From contig NC_030387.2 in assembly GCF_001625215.2 (NCBI RefSeq), positions 35,673,606-35,737,605 of the forward strand: a DNA stretch of 64,000 bases, in the 5' to 3' direction. Positions 1-11,483 of this stretch are shown here, piece by piece. Under the pieces are notes generated by a model. That model was not told the DNA's origin. It ran no database searches and was given only the letters and a program-made list of their open reading frames with translations. Position 1 is the stretch's first letter, and the number at the start of each line of letters is the position of its first letter. Both the position numbers and the translations under genes were made by a program. This DNA is from Daucus carota subsp. sativus. Its lineage: Eukaryota; Streptophyta; Magnoliopsida; Apiales; Apiaceae.

Positions 1-568
1 ATCAGACTACGAAGGTGACACGGGGTGGTATCTACTTAGTGGCGGTGATCGAGCCATTTGGTGGAACCATCAAGGATGGAGACCAGTATTATTATTAATC
101 TTTGATTTCTTGAGTTCATTGTGTGATTATATGCAGCTCTCATTTTGAATCTGCTTAATTGTTATATCTGCTTAAATTCCTTTACCTAATCTGTGATGTT
201 TGCACTTGAACTGTGAACTTGCTGAGCATTAAATTGCTCATACTTGCAACTCTTTATTTCCTTGAACAGTAAAGACAGAAAATGGCACAAATGAGAAGGG
301 TAATTCGGAAGCATATAATAGCAAAATCATTGGCAAAGCGTGAGGCTGTGGCACGAAGGGTGCGAAGACTTGTTCCCGTAACGAGAATGTTAATGATTAT
401 AATAATGGTAGATTGTACTCTTGAACTTATCATTGTAATGTTAGAATAGACTGCGTGGAAGTGTAAGATCGACCCTGGACTTGTGGGGTGAGCTATGTAT
501 TGGAAGTCAGGTATGCTATAATAATGTGACGGCCTAGATCCGGGATATACGGATCTGGGGGCGTTACA
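1..568 (+). repeat. 5' LTR, 3' portion only
   Basis: This is the last 568 bases of the left LTR, cut by the window start. It aligns without any indel to 10916-11483 (constant offset 10915), and I saw no substitution when reading both copies. It ends in GCGTTACA, the inverse of the TGTAACG that opens the right LTR. Confidence 0.92.
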
Positions 569-572
569 GATT

Positions 573-584
573 TGGTATCAGAGC
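573..584 (+). other. Primer binding site (initiator Met tRNA)
   Basis: TGGTATCAGAGC lies four bases after the left LTR. This is the standard plant Ty3 and copia primer site, complementary to the 3' end of initiator methionine tRNA, where minus-strand DNA synthesis starts. Confidence 0.92.
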
Positions 585-2576
585 TATAGTTATATTCTTA
601 GGACACGGGAACCCTAGGAATATAACGAGAGAGTAAGAGACGATAATACGAGATATAAGATATGGGTATATGATAGTTATACATCTACGAGTTTATGCAA
701 GGGTATATACGAGATCCGGAAACCTTTAGTGGGACATTAAACCCATGGTTATGATACATATATGTATATACAAGTATCTTTAAGATGAGAAATTTAAGGT
801 GACATTGTTTGATTATCTGTGAAGATAATAGTAGCTAGTTCTCTTCGAGGACGCTCTTTTTACACCCTATACTCATAATACTCAGATTGTAATATGGGAA
901 GTGCCTCATCAAAGGAAATTAGGAATACTGATAGTAATTCAGAGAACACGACTATCAAATCGTTGAGCCTCCACCATTTGAGATTATTGGTTAGGTAACC
1001 TACTAGTTGCCTAGTATTCATTGCTATGTCAGGGGATAAACATCAACTTTACCTTATAAATTTTCGTCAGAAATAACTTTTGCACTATCATTGACTACCC
1101 GGATATCTACCCCTATATTTCATTCTTTCATTACCCATATCAGAGGGTAGATATGGTCAATGATTATCGGATAGACTTAGACACTTTCAGTTGACTTTTC
1201 TAAAGGCTACTTCATTCACTTTTGATTCCATTGCGTTGCCGACTCCTTATCGGTATCGATTCAAGTTCCATACCCTTATGAACACCACATCTATGGGCGA
1301 GATTCTTTTCTCATATTTTGCAAGTTTCCGTTCAATATATATATACTCAAATGCCAAGCCATGAGCTCGAATGTTATAGCCAGATTTTTCTACCCCAAAA
1401 GACTGTTGTTCCCATCTCATGTTATATTAAGATACCGATTTTTCTATTACAAGGTTTCTTCTTTTCTACTTGAAAACTCTTTAAATTTCAATATCAATCT
1501 CAGTTCCAATTTCCACATCAAACTCAACACCAGATTTTATTCTAACACCACTCAGTTCCAATTTTTTTTTCTTATGTTCCTCCATATGTTGGGAGCGAGG
1601 CAGTGCCACACTCGACACACTTTATATTTGTAAATCTAGCAAAGTATTACCTTGAGTTTTAAGTTTTCATGACGAATTTGGGGATGCAAGAATTATATAA
1701 TTTTGTAATTGTTCAAGAGATCCCGGAATTCTGACTTGGGAAATTATGATAAAGGAATCTATCAAATAGTTATTTATGTATTCGAGAGACTTTGGATAGA
1801 TATTCAATAGACTACTTCGACCAACTTCAGACATATATGAGCCACTTTATGGATCGAAAATCATTAAGATCTTGGTGTAAAGTTACAGAGATATCCAGAC
1901 ACTAATGATTCGGATTTCTTTGATATAATTTGATCTTTTATAAGATAAAACTTATAATTTATGAGTATCTCGAGTTCTACTTATGTTTATGATTACCGAC
2001 ATTGTACAAAAACGGACATGAGACCTTGCATTTCCTCATTAATACAATGCAGATTCGGACATAAGTTCTTTCGAGCAGATATGGATGTAACTAGACATCT
2101 TATTAACCATGGTTTAATTAATATCTCGGTGATTACCAGAACAACTGTGTCTTCAGATAAAGATAAAATGGTATTCAAACTTGGTATGCATATGATGATG
2201 ACTCGTGGAAATGGACGGTGTTATTTTGAGATTATTTACATGATCTTTTGTACTTATGAAACCACTGTTCAATTCTTGATCGCGATATCTTGTATCACCT
2301 TTTCTTAGAAATCTTTCATATACCTATTTCTTTTCAAAACCGCTTTTACTTTTAAAACGACCCATCTTTTACTAATAAATGTGAAACCTTGGGCATGTTG
2401 ATATACTTCCTTGAACAATTATTAAACTTTAACTTACCATTTAACCTTTATTTCATGAACACAATTCTTGTTAAACATCTTTTAAATTATTTTGCACCAC
2501 TATAAACAGTTGATATACTTTGCACTCTTGCATTTCAAATAAACCTGTACACCGTGTGGTGGTAACCTATTTTTGT
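585..2576 (+). other. Retrotransposon leader, non-coding
   Basis: About 2 kb between the primer binding site and the first gag-like codons. No reading frame here resembles a known protein. Short frames at 1361-1633 and 1961-2308 lack homology-like composition. Long leaders are common in large plant Ty3 elements; nothing else was found. Confidence 0.6.
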
Positions 2577-3660
2577 TCCTCCCTTATAAAATCAAAATGA
2601 ACCCTGAAATTGGTTAAAACCAAGAACAAGAAATTCCACCAGAGAATCTTCCAGTCAATCCTAACTCAATACAAATGCTCTTTGATCTCTTACAAAAACA
2701 TGCTCCAAACCTACCAACCAATCCCAACGGAGCATCAATCAGCCAACCACCTAAACTATTTGTTACATTCAAAAACTTTTACGTCTGTATGCCCCCTGAA
2801 TTTAAAGAAACCACGGATCCTATTGAGGCTAGGACCTGGTTGAAAGAAAGGGCTTTTGAGATTATGAGAGTTAATGATGATATGGAAAACTCTATTTGCA
2901 ACATATGTGTTAAACGGGGAAGCTAACTATTGGTGGGACGCTAAAAAAAAAAAAAGGTCTGGAGGGGACCAGTGTTATGACGTGAAATGCTTTATGAAAT
3001 TGTTCATATAGAATATTTTCCTAATCACCATGAGAATCACGTACCTCAGATTCTTAGAATTCAAACAAGGGAAAATATCTGTAGCTGATTATGAAGCCAA
3101 ATTTACATAACTTGCGAGGTTTGTACAACATTATGTTGATACTAATGAAAAGAGAACCCGGCGTTTTCAATAAGAATTGAAACCCTGAATCCCGAGCAAG
3201 ATAGCTCTTTTAAACTTAGCAATTATGCGACTCTCGGTTAGAAGACTACTATTGTAGAAAGCGGGAGCGAGCTATACCACCGTGACAAGAATGACAAGAA
3301 ATGGGGGGAACCACATCCTAATCGTAGCCAAGGAAAGAAGACATGGGACAAGAATATAAAGAAACCTTTTATCAAAAGGGCTATTCAACAAGTATAGAAC
3401 ATTTCAAATGATAACTAGAAATCAAGTGAGCCGCGAAAGCAAATCAAAGGTTCAGGCCTCCACAAATTTCAAATCTTCTTCAAGGAGGACCGCTGTTACC
3501 AGAATGCAAAATATATGGGAACCGACATTCATATTCCGGGCTATTGGGAGTTTACCATTTGTTTTATCTGTGGAAAGAAGGGACATTATGCTACAAAATT
3601 GCAAATAGAAAGCTATTACTAGCTTCAGCTATAAAAAGACGGGCCACATGGCCAGGGATG
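2577..3660 (+). pseudogene. gag: Decayed gag (capsid and zinc-knuckle nucleocapsid)
   Basis: Structural capsid/nucleocapsid gene of the Tekay-like element. A fragment at about 2675-2926 reads through PPEFKETTDPIEARTWL and a following segment with AFEI and VNDD, the typical chromovirus gag core in which an Ala-Trp-Leu helix follows the FxGxxDP motif. The frame then shifts; a NYWWDAK-like segment near 2925-2945 is interrupted by a poly-A run. Two zinc-knuckle-like motifs follow: CFICGKKGHYA at about 3559-3591 and a second one ending KKTGHMARDG near 3633-3665, the latter lacking clean cysteine spacing. Several in-frame stops and frameshifts make it non-functional. In an intact element gag would bind genomic RNA and form cytoplasmic virus-like particles. 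Confidence 0.8.
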
Positions 3661-3769
3661 GTCGAGCGCAACACAAAGAAAACACTACTCTGAGATTATA
3701 AACTCCTCAGAAAGGAGCAAGTCAACGTCGTACACCTTTAATATGACCCTACAAGACTCCGTAGTCAAC

Positions 3770-6700
3770 AATGACATTTTTCAGGTACGCTTACAATAAA
3801 TTCTCAAGATGCTTGTGTGCTGATTGATTCAGGCGTTATCAAATTGTGTATTTCGTAGATTTCATGCAAAAGTCGGGAATTGATTTGATACCTCTAAAAG
3901 ACCCATGAATGTGGAAATAACAAATCAGGATGTGAATCCGGTGGATTAAGTGTGTCATAGTTGTGAAGTAACGATTCAAAAATAAATTTTCAAAGTGGAT
4001 TTAATTTATTTAAAGTTAGGGTGTTTGACGTAATTTTTGGAATGGAATGGTTAACGAGTTACGACGCGTATATTAAATGTAAACAAAAACGTGTAAGAAG
4101 TGATAGTGGGAAGAGAGAGATTGTAAGAGAACAAAAGCAAGGTAAGAACTTTTTACAAGCCAAGAAATTGCTTCGGCAGGGATGTTAGGCCTATTTGGCG
4201 CACGTGATAGATACAGAGAAACATAGTCCAGAAATAGAAGAAACCTCAGTGGTAAATGAGTATATGGTTGTGTTTCTTGAATAGATACCTGGATTACCCA
4301 CAAATAGGGAGATTGATTTCACTATAGACCTTGTGCCAGGTACCGCACCTATATCAAAAGCTCCCTATAGAATGACACCAACATAAATGAAAGAGTTCGC
4401 AACACAATTACAAGAACTATAAGAAAAAGGAGTCATTAGGCTAAGTGTATCCTCATGGGGAGTTGTAGTATTGTTTGTTAAAAAGAAAGATGGAAGTATG
4501 AAGTTTTGCACTGAATTTAGGGAGTTGAATAAGGTGACAATTAAAAATAAAGTACTTTTTACCAAGGATTGATGATTCGTTTGACTAACTGAAAGGAGCA
4601 GCTTACTTTGCTAAGATTGATTTAAGATCTGGAGATCATCGACTTGAAATTAAGCCTGAAGATTTGCCTAAGACATCTTTTAGAACCAGATATGAACACT
4701 GTGAGTTCTTAGTGATGCCTTTTTGGATTAACCAATATTGCACCTCCAGCCTTTATGGATCTTATGAATAGAATATTCAAAATATATCTGAATAAATTTG
4801 TGATGATTTTCATTGATGACATTTTAATTTACTCTAAGACATTAAAAGAGCATGCAGAGTATTTAAGAATAACATTGGAAATCTTGAGAAAAGAATAGTT
4901 GTACACGAAATTTTCAAAATGTGAGTTTTGTTTGGAGAAGGTACAAATAGACTCTACAAATATCGAGGCTACAACGAATTAGGAAAGACCAAGGACCCGA
5001 TTGATGTTAGAAATTTTCTTAAATTAGCGAGCTCTTATCAAAGAATCTTTCAAGATCTCTCAAAGATTACATCACCATTGACACGCTTAATCTAAAAGGA
5101 ACAGAAGTTTAAATGGACGCCAAAGCACGAGGTAAATATTCAAGAACTAAAAGACTTATGATAACCCCTATGTTGACTTTACCAAATGAAGGTGGTAATT
5201 TATAATCTTTAGTGATGCTTCCCCTAAAAGTATAGGATGCGTATTAATGTAGCATGAAAAAGAAATTATAGACGCGATTATGTTGGCATCGAAGATATGG
5301 TGACATTAATTATAGAGCAAGAAGCGTGAAATTTATACGAATCATAAGAGCTTGAAGTATTGATTCACCCGGAGGGAAGTAAATATAATGCAAACGAGAT
5401 GGTTAGAGTTGATTAAGGACTGTGATTGTATAAATAACAATAATCCAGGGGAGGCAAATGTAGTTGCAGATGCGTTAAGTAGGAAAGAGAAGTTGAATGT
5501 GTTAACAATGTTTGAGAAATTGAGAAAAGAGATGAAAAAGTTAGGATTGGAACTTAAAGATTAGAGTCCAGAGAAAGAAAAGCATCTTGAGATGTTGGTA
5601 CAAACAGAATTATGATATTAATAATGCTAACTATAAAATTTTTGATGTGACAAGGAAAAGTAATGGAAGATTTAGAAGACCGAGTTGACAGGAAAATAAT
5701 GCTTGTGTCCACGAGATGAGAAAAGAATTAAGAGATTTGCTAATAGGATTTAGATTTCTATAGTAAAAGAATTTAAAAGTGAGATTTGAGTGAAGCACAT
5801 GACTCGAGATATTTCATACACCCAGGGAGCACAAAGATATTTCAAGATTTTAAGAGACACTATTAGTGGCCCAACATGGAAAGAGAAATTGCAGATTCAG
5901 TGAGTAAATGTTTAAAAGTCAAAAGATATAAAAAAAAAAAACCAACGAAAACCCAGTGGATTGTAACAACCCTTAGAAATCCCTGATTGGAAGAGGGTAT
6001 ATATTACCATGGATTTTATTGTAAGATTACTATAAACCCGAACAAACCATAACACTATTTGGGTTATCAAAGATATACTTGTAAAATCGGCTCAGTTCTT
6101 ACCAGTCAGTAAAATATACACAATTGAGAAGTTAGTGAGTGTGTACCTGAAAAAGATTGTGGCTCGACATGGAGTCCCAGTGCCAATAGTATCAGATAGA
6201 GGTACAAAATTCACTTAGAGATTCTGCCAAAATTTTCAAGAATTGTTTGAGGATTAAATTGAATCTAAGAATTACTGACTATCCACAAACTGATGGACAT
6301 AGGGAAGGAACGATTCGAACAATTGAGAAGATGTTAAAAGTTTGTTCGTTAGACTTCAATGGGAAGTTGAGATTATCATTTGCCCTTAAGTGGAATTCTC
6401 TTATAACAATAGTTAACATTCGAGCATGAGGATGGCTCCTTATGAAGCCTTGTGTGGGAGAAAGTATAGATAATTAACAATGTTAGGATGAAGTTGGGAA
6501 AAAGCGAATATTGGGACCTGAATTGATTGAGCAAACAAAACAATCAGTTGATAGGTTCAAAAGAGGTTAGTGGCTGCTCAAGATGGATAAAAGAAGTATG
6601 CTGATTTAGGAAGGAAAGTCAAGACTTCTGAAGTTGGAGGGAAAGTGTTGCTAAAAGTTTCTCCATGGAAGGGTTGTAGGAAGATTTGGAAAGAGAAACA

Positions 6701-7081
6701 AGTTAAGTCCACGTTTTATTGAACCATTTAAGATACTAAAGAGAGTTGGATCTATTTCATACCAACTAGCCTTACTACCTGATCTATAACATATTCAAGT
6801 TGTATTTCATATATATATATATATACATATATACATATATCAAAAGGTTTATAAATCAGACACACGACATGTCTTGGATTACGAGCCAATTCATCTACAA
6901 TCTGACTTGACTTACGAAGTGAAACTAGAAAAGATTGTAGGCACGAAGTTTCAAGAGCTAAGGAGCAAGAAAGTTAAGTTAGTCAAAATTATCTGGAGGA
7001 ACAGAACAGTCGAAGAAGCCACGTGAGAACTGGAAGACGAAATGCGAAATAATCGTCCTTATCTATTTAATAACCCGTCAT
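3770..7081 (+). pseudogene. pol: Decayed pol: protease, RT, RNase H, integrase, chromodomain
   Basis: Relic polyprotein with landmarks in order. Protease: VLIDSG at about 3816-3833. Reverse transcriptase: the N-terminal region at 4285-4380, [10 protein letters not shown] at about 4614-4643, and the catalytic FIDDIL near 4809-4826, with a frameshift between them around 4725. RNase H: FSDAS near 5208-5222 and VADALSRKEK near 5460-5490. Integrase: IVSDRGTKFT at about 6187-6216 and PQTDGHREGT near 6283-6312. C-terminal chromodomain: about 6853-7081, with HVLDYEP, LVKIIWRN and a Trp codon changed to TGA just before ELEDEMR. Many further stops. The chromodomain in an intact element directs integration to modified histones. 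The gene cannot supply enzymes, so any recent movement needed proteins from another copy. Confidence 0.85.
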
Positions 7082-7100
7082 GATTCCGAGGTCGGAATCC

Positions 7101-7116
7101 TTTAAGGGGGAGAGAC
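7101..7116 (+). other. Polypurine tract of the Ty3 element
   Basis: The run tttaagggggagagac sits immediately before TGTAACG. It is the expected primer for plus-strand DNA synthesis and fixes the 5' boundary of the right LTR at 7117. Confidence 0.88.
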
Positions 7117-7567
7117 TGTAACGACCACAAAATTATAAGTACGTAATTACGTGATTATTTAAATTCTTTATTTATAGCATGATTAGATTATCTAATTGTC
7201 TTATAAAATGTCGATTTCGGATTTCAAAAGTGGGAAATATTAGTTGAGAATTAGTTAGTATGAGAATTATTGAAGTTACAAATTAGTTGCTAACAATTTA
7301 TTTTAGTGCACGTTGCTATTAGACTTCGTTTAACGCGAATATTACTAGTACACGAATTTTTATTAAATAGACAACACACGACTAAATATGCGAAAATAAT
7401 GTTTATTAGTCGGATCTATTATTAATATTATTATTAGTTATCAATGCGAGATTTGATAGAAGAATATTTATTTAGTTCTGAAATATTCGCAACGATTAAA
7501 TTAGATTCGCGAAAATAGAATTTTACGAGTTATCGGATGAAACGTTTCTTTGATCCCAAGTATTGTA

Positions 7568-7630
7568 GCTTGGTGCCCAAGTAACGAGACTTGGCGCCCA
7601 AGTAATGTTACTTGGCGCCCAAGTAACGAT
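7568..7630 (+). repeat. Three 21-bp palindromic units near the LTR start
   Basis: Units start at 7568, 7589 and 7610. Each carries CTTGG-nnn-CCAAG with core TTGGCGCC (units 2 and 3) or TTGGTGCC (unit 1). The third, with its flank, is an almost perfect palindrome with 9-bp arms GTTACTTGG and CCAAGTAAC around a 3-base spacer. Possible protein-binding sites in the LTR promoter region; the role is inference. Confidence 0.75.
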
Positions 7631-8480
7631 TAGGACTAAGCAAGGTAATGATTAGTTGTTAAACAAATAATTAACTATAATGACAATTAGTGGGAGTGCT
7701 ATATAAATCAAAATATTAGTTTACTTAAAAAGTTTAGCTTGAGCAAAAGAAAAGTTGTGGAGATTATGAAGAAAGGAGTAAAGAGGGGGAAGCAATTAAA
7801 AACTTTCGGAAGAACAATTTTTCACTTAAGGTATGATTATTCATTTAATCTCTTAGATTTTATGAGTTATTTATTTTAAATATTACATAAAGGACCCAAT
7901 TAAGCTTACATTGATGAGGTGGTTCCAAATCTTTAAATTTTACTACTGTATCATTTTTGGAAGTTGCTTGTTTTAATAAGAGAAATGCAAGATTTTAAGT
8001 ACGTATACATATATGATATATACACATGAAAATTGGGGATTTTGTTAACGTAAGTATAAAATTAGGGCTTTTAATCAAAATTAGGGTTCTTAGTTAAAAT
8101 TGGGGCTTTTGTGTTTTGGGTATGGAATGTATGACTGAAATGTTGGCTATGGGTTTGGACTGGTCGGAGGGGCCAACCACCGCTTCGGCACCCCCAACCG
8201 CCGCGGCACCGACGTCGGCGAAGACGTCACTGTCGCGCAGCGGTGGTGGCGAGCGGCTGCAGCAATGGAGGAGAAGGCAGGGGGAGGGAAACCGGCTGAT
8301 TTGCAGGGGGAAGAGGTGAACAGCGGTGTGTGGGTGTCCTGTGCGTGTGTATGGTGCGAGTGTTTGTGCGTTTGGTGTGTGTGTGCGTGTGTCGGGGAGA
8401 CGAGAGAGAGAGTGTAGCAGCGAGGGAGAGAGACTTGGAAGGATTGAGGAATCGCGGCATCAAGCCGCCGGAGATTTCTC

Positions 8481-9476
8481 CGGCCGGCGGTGGCAGTGGT
8501 TAGTGTGGGAGAGAAGAGAGATGAGGGAGATGAAGGAGGGGCAGTTTGGTAATTTGCTTATAAATGGTTCTGATAATTAGTCTGCTGGGCAAGAAGTTGT
8601 TGACGGATTGTAAAATAAATTACATATTTGGATTCTTTACGAAAAAATAGATGGAATAGACTTTAAAATCATCGAAAACGGATTAGAAATGAAAGAGATA
8701 TTAACGGTCAAAGTTTCACCATTTGAGTTGACTTCGAAGTGAAAGAAAGTGGTAGTGGGTGTGTTGGAGAAGATGATGATGTGTCAGTTTTTGATTGGTT
8801 AGAATATTGAAAAATAGTTTTTAGTTAGTTGAGGGCTTAAATGATGAAATTAGTAAAAGTGTAAAACATGAAGGTTTAAGTAAATAATTTTTCGGATTTA
8901 ATGATGGAGTCAAATTTTGGGTTCGAGAGATATTAAATAAATTATATTTTGTGTGATTTAATAAATAATTAATAAAATCGGCCGGCGGTGGCAGTGGTTA
9001 GTGTGGGAGAGAAGAGAGATGAGGGAGATGAAGGAGGGGCAGTTTGGTAATTTGCTTATAAATGGTTCTGATAATTAGTCTGCTGGGCAAGAAGTTGTTG
9101 ACGGATTGTAAAATAAATTACATATTTGGATTCTTTACGAAAAAATAGATGGAATAGACTTTAAAATCATCGAAAACGGATTAGAAATGAAAGAGATATT
9201 AACGGTCAAAGTTTCACCATTTGAGTTGACTTCGAAGTGAAAGAAAGTGGTAGTGGGTGTGTTGGAGAAGATGATGATGTGTCAGTTTTTGATTGGTTAG
9301 AATATTGAAAAATAGTTTTTAGTTAGTTGAGGGCTTAAATGATGAAATTAGTAAAAGTGTAAAACATGAAGGTTTAAGTAAATAATTTTTCGGATTTAAT
9401 GATGGAGTCAAATTTTGGGTTCGAGAGATATTAAATAAATTATATTTTGTGTGATTTAATAAATAATTAATAAAAT
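8481..9476 (+). repeat. Perfect 498-bp tandem duplication inside the 3' LTR
   Basis: Copy 1 is 8481-8978 and copy 2 is 8979-9476. Both begin CGGCCGGCGG and end AATAAAAT. Reading both in full I found no difference. It spans the 3' edge of the GC-rich island and AT-rich sequence behind it. The 5' LTR is not in view at these positions, so it is unknown whether the duplication is shared. Confidence 0.92.
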
Positions 9477-11483
9477 TGATGGATATATTAGTTAAGTGGG
9501 CAATTTGGTAGAAGTGAGACTTTGGGAAATTGATATAATGGAACAGATTAGAGATATTTGTGTGAATTAGTGTCGGCGAACAAATAAATTATAAGTAGAG
9601 ATTTATAATATTAGATTTAAAGAAAGATTGGATTAACAAATGATTCAAGTGGACTTCTTAAAAAGAAGATAATTATTTAAATAATATCTATTATTCGAAG
9701 ATTTAAGGGATAATAGAAAAACAATCTAAATATTATCAAAAAGGGAAATTACATATTATGAATGTATAGTGGATTATTCGAGATTATTTAAAGTGAAGAT
9801 TACTAAATTCACTATTTTGTGTGATATAGAATATTTACTATCTGGAAAGGCGAGCTCAATTTGAGACAAGAATATTTTGTGTTATTATCAAAGGACGCCA
9901 GGCAAGTTCACTTAATCCTTCCTTTGATGTGCCCATGATGTGCAAATATTTGTTGAACGTGATTTCATTTGATATTTATATCTGTGTTTGAATCCCGATA
10001 TTTTGACATGTATTTGAATATTCGAGAAGATCCGGAAGAGACGGATACTAGAAGATTTGACATTTGTTCAGAATATTATTCAAACAGTTTTCTACATTAC
10101 TGAGTCCACCTATTGTTCAGGATGACTCATTATTTTGTAAAATCACAAATATCATCAATTTTCAAATCTTTAACCTATCACTCCTTTTTGAGATGATTAC
10201 CCTATTTTGTAATCTTTATTTCGTTACAGAAATTCATATTCGATATTTAATTCTAACTTTACTCATATTCGAGAAGTCTTGTTCATATCTTTGAGTTATT
10301 ATATCAATGCAAGAATAACTCAGTTGAATTTTCTTTAAACCTTGATTATTCGCTAATATCGACATTTTAAGTATTGAGACCCCGAACTTTGATTCGTCTT
10401 TCTTACGAAGTTTTATGATTCTGATGTTTTCTTCAGATAACTGATTATTCTTTCTATATACTTTAAAGGGGATAATTTGCTTGATTATTGAGTTCCCCTC
10501 CTAATTTCTTATTCTCGTTCAATCTGTTAAACTTCTATTCTTTTATTCGAATTATAATTAATCGATTTTATACAAGGATCATTAACCATGTTCGGTTGTA
10601 TGTTATTGTTCTTGGGATGTTGTGATCGGATTACTGTTTCTTCGTAATCCGGCCGAGAGGTATTTAATTCTGAATTGTGAGGATGCATTGTTCGCATTCT
10701 TGTGAGAAAGGGGAAGATTTATTCAACATGAAGTGAGCCAATTTGTACTCGGGGAATGAATTTCATAAACTGGTCAACACGAATGATTTGCATTCGTGGA
10801 AGAGTGGAAATATCTGTTGGCCCTATGTGTGGGACAACTTTAAGGGTTGAAAGTGATAACCCTTATGCTAGCAAATAAATGGGGGAAAATTGTGTGGCGC
10901 CATTCGGAAGTCGCGATCAGACTACGAAGGTGACACGGGGTGGTATCTACTTAGTGGCGGTGATCGAGCCATTTGGTGGAACCATCAAGGATGGAGACCA
11001 GTATTATTATTAATCTTTGATTTCTTGAGTTCATTGTGTGATTATATGCAGCTCTCATTTTGAATCTGCTTAATTGTTATATCTGCTTAAATTCCTTTAC
11101 CTAATCTGTGATGTTTGCACTTGAACTGTGAACTTGCTGAGCATTAAATTGCTCATACTTGCAACTCTTTATTTCCTTGAACAGTAAAGACAGAAAATGG
11201 CACAAATGAGAAGGGTAATTCGGAAGCATATAATAGCAAAATCATTGGCAAAGCGTGAGGCTGTGGCACGAAGGGTGCGAAGACTTGTTCCCGTAACGAG
11301 AATGTTAATGATTATAATAATGGTAGATTGTACTCTTGAACTTATCATTGTAATGTTAGAATAGACTGCGTGGAAGTGTAAGATCGACCCTGGACTTGTG
11401 GGGTGAGCTATGTATTGGAAGTCAGGTATGCTATAATAATGTGACGGCCTAGATCCGGGATATACGGATCTGGGGGCGTTACA

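Larger units (their letters stand above)
1..11483 (+). mobile_element. Ty3 LTR retrotransposon, Tekay-like chromovirus, 5' end outside the window
   Basis: Seen: the first 568 bases recur at 10916-11483 in direct orientation and both copies end in GCGTTACA. A primer binding site complementary to initiator Met tRNA (TGGTATCAGAGC) follows the left LTR after four bases, and a polypurine tract precedes the right LTR, which starts TGTAACG at 7117. Between them lie decayed gag, protease, reverse transcriptase, RNase H, integrase and chromodomain segments in that order. Known: the order with integrase after RT/RNase H defines Ty3/gypsy, and a C-terminal chromodomain marks chromoviruses; the PPT-LTR junction and chromodomain type resemble the Tekay/Del clade. 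Odd: coding capacity is destroyed although the LTRs match over the comparable part. The upstream target-site duplication is out of view; the five bases after the right LTR are gtata. Confidence 0.9.
7117..11483 (+). repeat. 3' LTR, complete, 4367 bp
   Basis: Starts TGTAACG and ends CGTTACA, giving perfect 7-bp terminal inverted ends, and is bounded on the left by the polypurine tract. The length is large for a plant LTR and is inflated by an internal 498-bp tandem duplication (8481-9476). A GC-rich island at about 8160-8500, with TG-repeat and GAGA stretches, interrupts an otherwise AT-rich sequence. Short frames inside the LTR (for example 8116-8319, 8326-8580, 10064-10294) show no protein-family resemblance and are not called as genes. 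Confidence 0.9.

Noticed and set aside
8116..8580. Frames of 67-84 codons on both strands in the LTR GC island as possible genes
   Set aside because: Low-complexity Pro/Ala/Arg or His/Thr composition arising from GC-rich and TG repeats; inside an LTR and without family resemblance.
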